A DNA stretch of 8,110 bases from assembly GCA_902478725.1 (NCBI GenBank), contig CABSMD010000111.1:1-8110 (forward strand), written 5' to 3'. The notes beneath the pieces are model-generated. The model worked only from the letters and a program-made list of their open reading frames with translations. It had not been told where the DNA came from and made no database searches. Positions 1 to 6,341 of this stretch are shown in pieces. This stretch comes from an uncultured Clostridia bacterium (GTDB taxonomy: Bacteria > Bacillota > Clostridia > HGM11514). Position numbers and translations under genes: made by a program. Each line of letters begins with the position of its first letter. The first letter of the stretch is position 1.

Positions 1-6
1 TGTAAT

Positions 7-53
7 AGCCCCTTATAGGGGCTGTGCAAGCCACCAGTTTACTGGTGGTCTTG
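7..53. repeat. Tandem hairpins, possible IS200/IS605-type end
   Basis: Two adjacent inverted repeats lie here. The first pairs AGCCCC (7-12) with GGGGCT (18-23) around a 5-base loop. The second pairs CAAGCCACCAG (27-37) with CTGGTGG (42-48) plus CTTG (50-53) around loop TTTA, leaving T49 as a single bulge. Neither is followed by a T-run on either strand, so an ordinary intrinsic terminator is unlikely. A stem with an unpaired T close to the terminus is a known trait of IS200/IS605 subterminal hairpins recognised by Y1 transposases; applying it here is inference. If correct, the element extends to the left of the window and its edge lies within a few bases of the LiaF-like stop codon. No transposase is visible. 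Confidence 0.4.
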
Positions 54-61
54 ACTATCCT

Positions 62-739
62 TTACTTAATATCGATCCCGCCGAAAATGCAGGTGCTTTT
101 AATGTAGAGGGTGGGACAGTCCATCCCTTCCGCCGTGGGAGTGTGGTTGGACACCCCACCGAAAATAGGCAGGTTGTTGACCTCTATCTTGACATCCGGT
201 GGCAGAAACAATGTTACGCCGCCGAACACTGCGGACACCGTAATGACCGAATCCTCCCTGAAAAAGGCGTTTCGCAGGTCAAGCTCCACACCGCCGAACA
301 CCGCCGAGATGTTGCAGCCCGCAAAATCCTCCGCCGGGTATTTGATTTCCTGGCCGCTGAAAACCGAAGAATAATTCCGCCTGGCCTGTGATACCTGTTC
401 CGGGATGTGTGCCGGCGGTTTTTGAAAAACGTTGTGGAACAGGATAGCGACCCCCAATATCACCAGTACCAACGGCAGGATCAACTGCCCCACGTGCACA
501 CCGCCAAGCAGGTTCTGAGCAGAGAGCAAAAACAACACTCCGATCAGCAGACCGACCGCATTGCCTGTGCTGACGCCGCTCTGCACCATGCTGATCAGGC
601 AGGGGATGATGATAAACAGCGTCCACCATCCGTCAAAAAAGAGGGAAAAATCCCACCAGTGGAACACGTTGCCGGCAAACCCGATGCCGATTGCTATAAA
701 CAGGATACCCCAAAGGGTGTTTCCAACCTTATACTTCAT
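62..739 (-). CDS. LiaF-like membrane protein (cell-envelope stress family)
   Basis: A 225-residue protein. Hydrophobic segments at about 9-25, 38-54, 60-77 and 85-103 suggest an N-terminal four-helix membrane unit, as in the LiaF transmembrane domain. The C-terminal part (about 123-225) is a run of short beta-repeats with the motif AVFGGV or IFGGV at about 146, 170, 191 and 217, typical of the LiaF C-terminal domain (formerly 'cell wall-active antibiotics response protein'). In B. subtilis, LiaF restrains the LiaRS two-component system that responds to cell-wall antibiotics. No liaR or liaS is present in the window, so the partner is unknown and this may be a stand-alone paralogue. The ATG at 737-739 has a good ribosome binding site, GAAAGGAGG (747-755 on this strand). 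Transcribed divergently from spoIIIA. The fold assignment is confident, the specific function is not. Confidence 0.8.
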   Translation of the reverse strand: MKYKVGNTLWGILFIAIGIGFAGNVFHWWDFSLFFDGWWTLFIIIPCLISMVQSGVSTGNAVGLLIGVLFLLSAQNLLGGVHVGQLILPLVLVILGVAILFHNVFQKPPAHIPEQVSQARRNYSSVFSGQEIKYPAEDFAGCNISAVFGGVELDLRNAFFREDSVITVSAVFGGVTLFLPPDVKIEVNNLPIFGGVSNHTPTAEGMDCPTLYIKSTCIFGGIDIK

Positions 740-760
740 ATGAAAGCCTCCTTTCCACTT

Positions 761-789
761 ACTATATCATATCCCGCTTTTGGTGTAAA
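761..789 (-). promoter_or_regulatory. Sigma-A-type promoter for the LiaF-like gene
   Basis: On the minus strand, a -35 TTTACA (784-789) and a -10 TATAGT (761-766) are separated by exactly 17 bases, each matching 5 of 6 consensus positions. The predicted start falls about 6-7 bases beyond the -10, at or inside the ribosome binding site (747-755), so the 5' leader would be very short. That closeness is the main reason for doubt. Confidence 0.42.
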
Positions 790-873
790 TAGAAATGTTT
801 TTTGGATATGCCCGCCATGCATGTCCTTATTTTTTTGTTCTAAACACGGACAAGTCGCCATATACTGCAATAT

Positions 874-915
874 AACCTCTCGGAAGAGGTTTGCTATAAC
901 AAATGAAAAGAGGTG
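874..915 (+). promoter_or_regulatory. Leader hairpin with possible alternative pairing to the spoIIIAA ribosome binding site
   Basis: AACCTCT (874-880) pairs with AGAGGTT (885-891) around tetraloop CGGA, giving a perfect 7-bp stem. The same left arm is complementary over six bases (ACCTCT with AGAGGT) to the spoIIIAA ribosome binding site at 909-914. The RNA could therefore form either the local hairpin, leaving the site free, or a longer-range stem that masks it. The pairing is read directly from the sequence; a regulatory role is inference. A promoter for the operon should lie just upstream. SpoIIIA is sigma-E controlled in B. subtilis, but I see only weak matches here (CATATACT at 859-866 as a -10 without a good -35). 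Confidence 0.3.
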
Positions 916-921
916 AAAAAG

Positions 922-1860
922 ATGTCTGTGTTACCTTTGTTTGACTATTTCCCGCAGGTGCTGCGGACCATCCTGTATAAAATGCCGTCCAATATCCGGG
1001 GGGAACTGGAGGAAATTCGTCTGCGCAGCCAAAACCCCCTGCTGATCCGGTTGCGGGATGGCAGCTTTTTTGTGGACAGGCAGGGGATGCTGCATAAAGA
1101 GGCCGGGCTGGGATATGTCGTAACAACCAGCAATATCAACGCCTGCTTTGAGCAATTCACCCGTTCGTCCGCTTATGCCTTTGTCAATGAGCTGACCAGT
1201 GGGTATATTACGGTAGAGGGTGGGCACCGGATCGGTTTTTGCGGCAAGTGTGCCGTAACGGACGGGCAGGTTGGCGCGCTCAAGGAGGTTTCCTCTATCA
1301 ATGTGCGTGTGGCCCGCCAAATCATCGGCGCGGCGGATGGTGTGATGGACAGCGTCGTGAGGGACGGCCGTGTGCGCAACGTCCTCATCATTTCCCCGCC
1401 CGGGTGCGGCAAAACGACCCTGCTGCGCGACATCGCCCGCCAATTGTCCAATGGCTTTTCCGGCTTTGACGGAGCAAACGTTGCCATCGCGGATGAGCGC
1501 AGCGAGATCGCTGCGAGCTTCCAGGGCGTACCCCAGAATGATCTGGGAATCCGCTGTGATGTGATGGACGCCTGCCCCAAGGCGCGGGGGATTATGATGA
1601 TGCTCCGTTCCATGGCGCCGGATGTGATTATTACCGATGAAATCGGGACGCGGGAGGATGCGGCCGCGATTCATGAGGCGCTTAACGCGGGCGTGTGTGT
1701 GATTGCCTCCGCCCACGGCGGCAGCGTAGAAGAGGTCGCGCGCCGTACCACCCTATCGGACGTCATTGGGGCGTTTGATTGCTTTTTGGTCCTGAGCAAT
1801 CGCGGCGGCGCGCATACGGTCGCCGAAATCCGTGATGGGGGCGATCGGAATGCTGGTTAA
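922..1860 (+). CDS. spoIIIAA: Stage III sporulation protein AA (secretion-type ATPase)
   Basis: A 312-residue cytoplasmic ATPase related to type II/IV secretion ATPases. It is thought to power or help assemble the SpoIIIA-SpoIIQ channel between mother cell and forespore. The Walker A motif SPPGCGKTT spans residues 158-166 (Lys164), and the Walker B motif VIITDEIG spans 235-242 with Asp239 and Glu240. The N-terminal region carries family-like stretches such as LEEIRLR (about 29-35) and VEGGHRIGFCG. I chose ATG 922 because AGAGGTG (909-915) sits 6 bases upstream; an in-frame GTG at 913 lies inside that site and has none of its own. Length matches the B. subtilis protein (about 307 residues). 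First gene of the operon; its end overlaps spoIIIAB by 11 bases, suggesting translational coupling. Confidence 0.96.
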   Translation: MSVLPLFDYFPQVLRTILYKMPSNIRGELEEIRLRSQNPLLIRLRDGSFFVDRQGMLHKEAGLGYVVTTSNINACFEQFTRSSAYAFVNELTSGYITVEGGHRIGFCGKCAVTDGQVGALKEVSSINVRVARQIIGAADGVMDSVVRDGRVRNVLIISPPGCGKTTLLRDIARQLSNGFSGFDGANVAIADERSEIAASFQGVPQNDLGIRCDVMDACPKARGIMMMLRSMAPDVIITDEIGTREDAAAIHEALNAGVCVIASAHGGSVEEVARRTTLSDVIGAFDCFLVLSNRGGAHTVAEIRDGGDRNAG

Positions 1861-2368
1861 GGGCTTGGGCTGTATCCTTGTGCTGTTTGCCTGCACCGCG
1901 TTTGCGGTAAACCATTCACGCGGCTTTGCCAGCCGCGTGCGGGAGCTGGAATCGCTGCAGGGGCTGGTGGATCTGCTGGAGGGCGAGGTTTGTTACGCCC
2001 TCAACCCGCTTGCGGTCGCATTTGCCAACATCAGCCGCGGGAAACAGGGAACCGCCCGTATTTTTTCTGCCGCCGCCTCTATTTTGGAAAAGAGAACCGG
2101 CCAGAGCGCGGGGGAGGCGTTTCGGCTGGCCCTGCGCCAGGAAAAAGCGGCCTTGCATCTGAGCCATGAGGATTATGCGGCGCTGGAGGCCTTTGCGGAC
2201 GGGTTGGGAATGTGCGACCTGCAAACCCAACAAAACAGCATCCGGATGCTAAAAAAGCGGCTGGAGCTGCAAGAGGCCGAGGCGCGGGAGAATTGCAGGA
2301 AGTACCGCAAGCTGTATAACTGCCTGGGCGTCTTGGCGGGTGTATTTATCATCTTAATCCTGATTTAA
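1850..2368 (+). CDS. spoIIIAB: Stage III sporulation protein AB
   Basis: A 172-residue protein with a hydrophobic helix at each end (about 4-20 and 157-172) and a mostly helical, charged centre rich in Glu, Arg and Lys. This arrangement resembles type II secretion GspF-like proteins, to which SpoIIIAB is known to be related. It belongs to the membrane base of the mother-cell side of the channel and probably contacts the AA ATPase (family knowledge). Start choice: in-frame GTG 1832 and ATG 1835 also exist, but ATG 1850 gives the usual length (about 171 residues in B. subtilis), puts the hydrophobic segment directly at the N-terminus, and has a G-rich stretch (1837-1841) at suitable distance. 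It overlaps the end of spoIIIAA by 11 bases. Confidence 0.93.
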   Translation: MLVKGLGCILVLFACTAFAVNHSRGFASRVRELESLQGLVDLLEGEVCYALNPLAVAFANISRGKQGTARIFSAAASILEKRTGQSAGEAFRLALRQEKAALHLSHEDYAALEAFADGLGMCDLQTQQNSIRMLKKRLELQEAEARENCRKYRKLYNCLGVLAGVFIILILI

Positions 2369-2382
2369 AGAAGGAGAACAAA

Positions 2383-2577
2383 ATGGGCGTTGATTTGATA
2401 TTCCGGATCGCGGCAATCGGAATTCTGGTTGCGGTTTTGAACCAGCTCCTCATCCGCTCCGGCCGGGAGGAGCAGGCCATGATGACGACGCTGGCGGGCC
2501 TGGTGGTCGTACTGCTGATGGTGATTAAGGAGATCAGTGTGCTGTTTGATACCATCAAATCGGTTTTCGGCCTGTAA
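2383..2577 (+). CDS. spoIIIAC: Stage III sporulation protein AC
   Basis: A very small (64-residue) membrane protein with two predicted helices, about 5-24 and 37-55, joined by a charged loop containing RSGREEQ. Size and topology match SpoIIIAC (68 residues in B. subtilis), a small integral membrane subunit of the SpoIIIA complex related to SpoIIIAD. The start is secure: ribosome binding site AGAAGGAGA (2369-2377) lies 5 bases before ATG 2383. It starts 14 bases after spoIIIAB ends. Confidence 0.95.
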   Translation: MGVDLIFRIAAIGILVAVLNQLLIRSGREEQAMMTTLAGLVVVLLMVIKEISVLFDTIKSVFGL

Positions 2578-2615
2578 AAGTCTTGCATACATACAGAGAA
2601 AAACGGGGGAGTGCC

Positions 2616-3002
2616 ATGCAGATCTTTCAAATCATAGGGCTTGCGCTTACCGCCGCGGTGCTGGCGGTGCTGCTGCGTCGCTACAGTCCGGAACTTGCGC
2701 TTTTGGTGGCGCTTTGCGGTTCGGGCATCCTGTTTTTGTTTGTCAGCGTGAATGTTTCCGCCGTTTTTTCAGAGTTTAGCGCGATTGTCACCCGTGCCGG
2801 CATCGACCGGGAGGCACTGGGCACCGTGCTTAAGGTGGTCGGCGTGGCGTACCTGGGACAGTTTGCCGCCGCACTGTGTAAGGATGCGGGGGAGACCGCG
2901 CTGGCCGGTAACATTGAGTTTTGCGCAAAGATCATCATCATGGTGTTGAGTATGCCGGTGGTCACCTCGCTGTTTCGGCTGTTGGCCGACATCGCTTCTT
3001 AA
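2616..3002 (+). CDS. spoIIIAD: Stage III sporulation protein AD
   Basis: A 128-residue integral membrane protein with hydrophobic stretches at about 3-21, 27-47 and 101-121, and a central amphipathic region. Length and the N-terminal pattern MQIFQIIGLAL agree with SpoIIIAD (133 residues in B. subtilis). Together with AC and AE it forms the membrane-embedded part of the mother-cell complex. I set the start at ATG 2616, preceded by GGGGGAG (2605-2611). An in-frame TTG at 2583 would add 11 polar residues (HTYREKRGSA...) ahead of the hydrophobic segment and has no ribosome binding site. The gap to spoIIIAC is 38 bases. Confidence 0.94.
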   Translation: MQIFQIIGLALTAAVLAVLLRRYSPELALLVALCGSGILFLFVSVNVSAVFSEFSAIVTRAGIDREALGTVLKVVGVAYLGQFAAALCKDAGETALAGNIEFCAKIIIMVLSMPVVTSLFRLLADIAS

Positions 3003-3039
3003 GATATTTTTAAATATACATACGAAAGAATGGTTGCCA

Positions 3040-4203
3040 ATGAAACAGGTTTTGCTTGTACTTGTCCTGCTGTTTTTGTTATTTCCCCTGCCTGCGGCGG
3101 CGGAAGAGGGGATCGACCGGCGGCTGCTGGACGAACAGTCCCGCGCGGCCGGCGTTTCCGACCTGAGCAGGTATTACGATACCTACCTCTATCAGGATAC
3201 GCAGGAGATCGCGCCGGATTTTTCGATCGACGCCATGCTGGACGACCTGTATAATGGAAAAAACGCGCTCATGCCGGAGGGCCTGCTGGCCAAGATTGCA
3301 AAGCTTTTGTTTCGGGAGCTCTACCAGAACCTTTCCGGTATGGTGGTGATTATCCTGATCGCGATCCTCTGCGGTTTTTTGACCAATATGGGAACGCTCG
3401 GGGAGGAGGGCGGCACGCAGCAGGCGGCATTTTTTGTTTGCTACGCGCTGATCTGCACGGTCTGCGCCAAGATGTTTATCACGGCGGTGGAGGGCAGCGT
3501 GGGCGCGATCACAAATATGAGCGAGTTTGTCAAGGCGCTCACCCCCGTTCTGGTAACGCTGATTGCGACCACCGGACAGGTCACCGGCGCGGCGATCATG
3601 AATCCGGTGCTCTATTCCGCCGCGTCGGTCATCATAACGGTGGTGGGCAACATTCTAGTGCCGCTGGTGTACTGCATCTTTGTCCTGTGTGCGGTCAACT
3701 GTGTGAGCAGCGGGTTTTCGATGTCGAAGCTGGTCAAGCTGTTAAAAAGCGTCATCAAATGGATCATGGGGATTACGCTGACGGTGTTTACCGGCATCAC
3801 AGTAATCTATTCCATCTCAAGCGGCGCGGTGGACTCGATTGCCAGCCGCACCGCAAAATTTGCGGTGGGCAACTTCATTCCACTGGTCGGTGGTATGCTT
3901 TCAGACAGCATCGACCTAATCATCTCCTGCTCCGCCATCATCAAAAAAGGGGTGGGGATCGCGGGGATTGTGGTGATCGTGCTATTGTTTGCCAGCGTGG
4001 CCTTCCGGCTGGTGGCGCAGCTATGGCTGTTCCGGCTGGCGGCGGCATTCATCCAGCCAGTGAGCGACAAGCGTCTCGCCCAGCTTTTGGACGATACCGC
4101 AGACTGTATCAGCATGGTGTTTTCCGCCCTTTGCATGTGCGCGGTGCTGTTTTTGATCGTGATCGTGGTAATCATCTGTGTGGGAAATGTAGGTGCGTTA
4201 TGA
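3040..4203 (+). CDS. spoIIIAE: Stage III sporulation protein AE
   Basis: A 387-residue polytopic membrane protein, the largest membrane subunit of the SpoIIIA complex. The N-terminus is a signal-peptide-like segment ending in LPAAAEE (residues 17-23), followed by an extracytoplasmic stretch of about 75 residues. Roughly seven or more hydrophobic segments follow (around 100-116, 129-150, 165-185, 190-222, 240-260, 305-325 and 360-382). Length agrees with B. subtilis SpoIIIAE (about 399). The start is uncertain: ATG 3040 gives a clean Lys-plus-hydrophobic signal, while TTG 3034 would add two residues and sits slightly better relative to the weak GAAAGA at 3024-3029. Its stop overlaps the spoIIIAF start as ATGA (4200-4203). 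Confidence 0.95.
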   Translation: MKQVLLVLVLLFLLFPLPAAAEEGIDRRLLDEQSRAAGVSDLSRYYDTYLYQDTQEIAPDFSIDAMLDDLYNGKNALMPEGLLAKIAKLLFRELYQNLSGMVVIILIAILCGFLTNMGTLGEEGGTQQAAFFVCYALICTVCAKMFITAVEGSVGAITNMSEFVKALTPVLVTLIATTGQVTGAAIMNPVLYSAASVIITVVGNILVPLVYCIFVLCAVNCVSSGFSMSKLVKLLKSVIKWIMGITLTVFTGITVIYSISSGAVDSIASRTAKFAVGNFIPLVGGMLSDSIDLIISCSAIIKKGVGIAGIVVIVLLFASVAFRLVAQLWLFRLAAAFIQPVSDKRLAQLLDDTADCISMVFSALCMCAVLFLIVIVVIICVGNVGAL

Positions 4204-4673
4204 ATACGGTAAAAGGAATCATCATTTCCATCGCGGGCGCGATGCTGGTGTTCAATATATTGCAGATGGTTTTGCCGCCCGGCAATATGAAAAAGTACGT
4301 ATCGTTTGTGCTGGGGGTATTTATGCTGGTCGTACTGATTTCTCCCTTTGTAGGGGCAGGCCGGCTGGACTTTTCGCAGGATTACACGGCCGTCTACCCG
4401 GATCGGACTTCTACCGGGGAGTTGGAGGAGATCCAACGCCGGCAGATATTAAAATCCTACGAGCAGCAGCTGACAGACGATTTCAGACGGAGCATACCGG
4501 AGCTTGCGGACGCGCGGTTCACCTTCACCTTCGATACCGGGGAGGAGCAGTTTGGGCAGGTGCAGAGGCTGGTGATCGACCAACCGGAAAACACCGCCGT
4601 ATCAGAAAAGCTGGAAAACCTGTATGGGATCGGGCGTGACGTGGTGGAATGGAGGAGGCCGGGGGATGGGTAA
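4200..4673 (+). CDS. spoIIIAF: Stage III sporulation protein AF
   Basis: A 157-residue protein with two N-terminal membrane helices (about 5-24 and 31-50) followed by a soluble C-terminal domain of alternating strands and helices, consistent with the ring-building-motif domain known in SpoIIIAF. The C-terminus (ENLYGIGRDVVEW, near residues 139-151) resembles the end of that fold. It is shorter than the B. subtilis protein (about 206 residues), but the domain appears whole, so I do not call it truncated. The ATG overlaps the spoIIIAE stop by 4 bases (ATGA), a classic coupled arrangement. A longer reading of this frame exists through spoIIIAE but is only an antiframe extension. Confidence 0.93.
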   Translation: MNTVKGIIISIAGAMLVFNILQMVLPPGNMKKYVSFVLGVFMLVVLISPFVGAGRLDFSQDYTAVYPDRTSTGELEEIQRRQILKSYEQQLTDDFRRSIPELADARFTFTFDTGEEQFGQVQRLVIDQPENTAVSEKLENLYGIGRDVVEWRRPGDG

Positions 4674-5218
4674 ATCAAAAATACAGCTTGTTTACAAAAA
4701 GTAAGAATAAGCAGAGGTTGCTTATAATATTAATTATAGGGATCATTCTTTTGATTGCCGGCGGCAGTTTTCTCTCCGACAGCGGCGGCAAGCCGGCGGG
4801 GAAGGAGAGGGAGCAGCTTGACGCAGCTGCTTTCGTAACCGACCTGGAAAAGCGGCTGTCGCAGACCCTCTCCAAGATGCGGGGGGTTGGCAAGGTGACG
4901 GTGATGATCACGCTGGAGAGCAAAAACCAGGTGGACATTGCCCAGAACGAGAGGAGCAACTATTCCGGTACGGAAGAACAAAAGACGGATGATACCCGTA
5001 CGCAGACGCAGGAGGAAACCGAGCGTTCCGCGCAGCTCAAGCGTAACGGCAGCGGCGAAGAGCCGATTGTGCTCAATGAGTATTATCCGAAAATAAAAGG
5101 GGTGGTGATCGTTGCAGACGGCGCGGGAGACAATCAGGTAAAGACCGACATTTATCAGGCGGCCAAGGCCGTTTTAAATGTAAGTGCAAGCAGGATCGAA
5201 GTGTTTGAGGGAAAATAA
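4649..5218 (+). CDS. spoIIIAG: Stage III sporulation protein AG
   Basis: A protein of up to 189 residues with a single membrane helix (about 24-43) and an extracytoplasmic ring-building domain. In B. subtilis, SpoIIIAG forms a large ring in the space between mother cell and forespore. Family hallmarks are GVGKVTVMITLES (about 79-91) and IKGVVIVADGAG (149-160), flanking a polar insertion (about 100-140) rich in Glu, Gln and Thr. The start is problematic. ATG 4649 is the only in-frame ATG upstream of the helix and has no convincing ribosome binding site. The strong GGAGGAGG (4651-4658) instead serves an ATG at 4666 in another frame. TTG 4688 is a possible alternative but lies 29 bases from that site. 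A one-base indel in A5 (4696-4700) or a frameshift could reconcile this. Confidence 0.9.
   Translation: MEEAGGWVNQKYSLFTKSKNKQRLLIILIIGIILLIAGGSFLSDSGGKPAGKEREQLDAAAFVTDLEKRLSQTLSKMRGVGKVTVMITLESKNQVDIAQNERSNYSGTEEQKTDDTRTQTQEETERSAQLKRNGSGEEPIVLNEYYPKIKGVVIVADGAGDNQVKTDIYQAAKAVLNVSASRIEVFEGK
4666..4704 (+). other. 12-codon ORF with strong ribosome binding site at the spoIIIAG start
   Basis: GGAGGAGG (4651-4658) lies 7 bases before ATG 4666, the best initiation signal at this junction. The frame encodes MGKSKIQLVYKK and stops at TAA 4702-4704, inside the spoIIIAG coding sequence and offset from it by one base. It overlaps the spoIIIAF stop by 8 bases. If one A were removed from the A5 run at 4696-4700, this start would read straight into spoIIIAG as MGKSKIQLVYKSKNKQ, a natural-looking cytoplasmic tail ahead of the membrane helix. 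It could be an assembly error, a real frameshift, or a coupling peptide; I cannot tell which. Confidence 0.4.
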
Positions 5219-5233
5219 TTAGGAGGAGTTGAG

Positions 5234-5818
5234 ATGTTGTTGATGAGGAAAAGACAGATCGTTATCGTAGCGTTATCGGTTATGATTGTAATTGCGGCCT
5301 ACTTAAACTGGGCGTATTCGGGGAGTTTTGACGAAACCCTGCCTGCCTCCGGCACCGCGCAGCAGGGGGAAGAGGCGAAGAGGTATGGGGAAGCGCAGTT
5401 TGTAAACGCCGGCAGCGAGAGTATCGAATCCCCCGCGCCGAGCGAATCGGCCCAGCCTTCCCAGTCGGGCAGCAATTATTTCGGGGACGCGCGGATCAAC
5501 CGCGACAAGTCCCGCAGCGAGTCTTTGGAAATCCTGCGCGAGGTGGTGGACAATGCCAACTCCTCCAAGGATGAGGTCAGCCAGGCACAGCAAAAAATGA
5601 CCAGCATTGCCGACGCGGTGGAGAAGGAAAGCAGCATCGAAAACCTGGTCAAGGCCAAGGGGTTTGCCGAAGCGGTTGCGTTTATCACCGATGATTCCAT
5701 CAGCGTTACCGTTGCCACCACCGGACTGTCCCCGTCCGATACGGCAAAGATCAAGGATATCGTCGTTGGTCAGACCAATGTGTCGCCGGACAAAATAAAA
5801 ATCATAGAAATAAAATAA
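5234..5818 (+). CDS. spoIIIAH: Stage III sporulation protein AH
   Basis: A 194-residue bitopic membrane protein. A short basic N-terminus (MLLMRKRQ) leads into one membrane helix (about 8-26), then a low-complexity Ser/Glu/Pro-rich linker (about 35-80), then a C-terminal domain (about 90-194) with a helix rich in Glu/Gln/Ser and a final beta strand DKIKIIEIK. This matches SpoIIIAH, whose C-terminal YscJ-like ring-building domain binds forespore SpoIIQ across the intermembrane space (family knowledge). Length is close to the B. subtilis protein (about 218). The start is well supported: AGGAGGAG (5221-5228) lies 5 bases before ATG 5234. It is the last gene of the operon, 15 bases after spoIIIAG; no clear terminator follows before the next promoter. 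Confidence 0.95.
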   Translation: MLLMRKRQIVIVALSVMIVIAAYLNWAYSGSFDETLPASGTAQQGEEAKRYGEAQFVNAGSESIESPAPSESAQPSQSGSNYFGDARINRDKSRSESLEILREVVDNANSSKDEVSQAQQKMTSIADAVEKESSIENLVKAKGFAEAVAFITDDSISVTVATTGLSPSDTAKIKDIVVGQTNVSPDKIKIIEIK

Positions 5819-5819
5819 A

Positions 5820-5848
5820 TTGCAAATCCTACCCTAGTGTGGTATACT
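5820..5848 (+). promoter_or_regulatory. Sigma-A-type extended -10 promoter for the Asp23 gene
   Basis: TTGCAA (5820-5825) and TATACT (5843-5848) are 17 bases apart, and the -10 is preceded by TGG (5840-5842), an extended -10 element. Matches are 4 of 6 and 5 of 6. The predicted transcript starts near 5855, leaving a leader of about 50 bases. It would let the Asp23 gene be expressed in growing cells independently of the sporulation operon upstream. Confidence 0.6.
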
Positions 5849-5906
5849 GTAAACAACTATAGTGTTTGGATGCAACACAATTTAGAAACGGTAGGAGGTA
5901 ATACCA

Positions 5907-6320
5907 GTGGATGAACAAAACAACAATCCAGAAACATTAGGGAATATCAGGATTTCGGAAGAGGTTGTGGCAACCGTTGCAGGGCTTGCGGCAGCGGAGG
6001 TTAAGGGTGTTGCGGGCATGAGCAACAACCTGGCAAGCGGCATCTATGATCTGATTGGGAAAAAGAACCTGTCCAAGGGTGTGAAGGTAGACATCAACGA
6101 GCAGGAGGTCATCATCGACCTGTTTATCGTCGTAGAATATGGCTCCCGGATTCCAGAGGTTGCCTGGGAGATTCAAGAGAAGGTAAAAAAGAGCGTAGAA
6201 ACCATGACCGGGCTGGATGCATCCAAGATCAATATCCATATCCAGGGCGTCAAGATCGAGAAAGAGGCGAAGGACGATATCCCGCAGCAGCCAACAGAAG
6301 AGACACAGCCGCAGGAATAG
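5907..6320 (+). CDS. Asp23/Gls24 family envelope stress protein (YqhY-like)
   Basis: A 137-residue soluble protein. The Asp23 domain covers about residues 12-118: GNIRISEEVVATVAGLAAAEVKG is replaced in function terms by key pieces such as ISEEVVATVAG (16-26), VKVDI (59-63) and VIIDLFIVVEYGSRIPEVAWEIQ, abbreviated here as VEYGSRIPEVA, then INIHIQGV near 108-115. The C-terminus is an acidic, Gln/Pro/Glu-rich tail. Family members include staphylococcal Asp23 and B. subtilis YqhY; roles are linked to cell-envelope stress and, for YqhY, to regulation of acetyl-CoA carboxylase. In B. subtilis yqhY follows accBC downstream of spoIIIA; here accBC is absent. The start is GTG 5907, with GTAGGAGGT (5891-5899) 7 bases upstream; no in-frame ATG is nearby. 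It has its own promoter and a terminator, so it is probably monocistronic. Confidence 0.92.
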   Translation: MDEQNNNPETLGNIRISEEVVATVAGLAAAEVKGVAGMSNNLASGIYDLIGKKNLSKGVKVDINEQEVIIDLFIVVEYGSRIPEVAWEIQEKVKKSVETMTGLDASKINIHIQGVKIEKEAKDDIPQQPTEETQPQE

Positions 6321-6341
6321 GCGTATTTCCCAAAATAGTAC

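Noticed and set aside
407..916. Plus-strand reading frame (169 codons) opposite the LiaF-like gene
   Set aside because: It is rich in Gln, His and Asp with no domain logic, and its frame runs through the promoter and leader region; a shadow of the minus-strand gene.
931..1716. Long minus-strand reading frame (261 codons) opposite spoIIIAA
   Set aside because: It lies wholly inside a strongly supported ATPase gene, has no domain I recognise, no ribosome binding site, and a composition typical of an antisense shadow in GC-rich coding DNA.
3001..3026. Sigma-E-like sequence (GATATTT then CATACGAA) between spoIIIAD and spoIIIAE
   Set aside because: The two halves are only about 10 bases apart, against the 13-15 expected, so it probably reflects AT-rich intergenic sequence.
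3438..4199. Upstream extension of the spoIIIAF frame inside spoIIIAE
   Set aside because: The extension is open only by chance. The real start is ATG 4200, overlapping the spoIIIAE stop as ATGA.
3807..4436. Minus-strand reading frame (209 codons) opposite spoIIIAE and spoIIIAF
   Set aside because: It spans the boundary of two well-supported genes, lacks a start signal and shows no family features.
4723..4728. TATAAT inside the 5' part of spoIIIAG as an internal promoter
   Set aside because: An internal spoIIIA promoter is known in B. subtilis, but no -35 lies at 16-18 bases here, and the AT-rich stretch is explained by Leu/Ile codons of the membrane helix.
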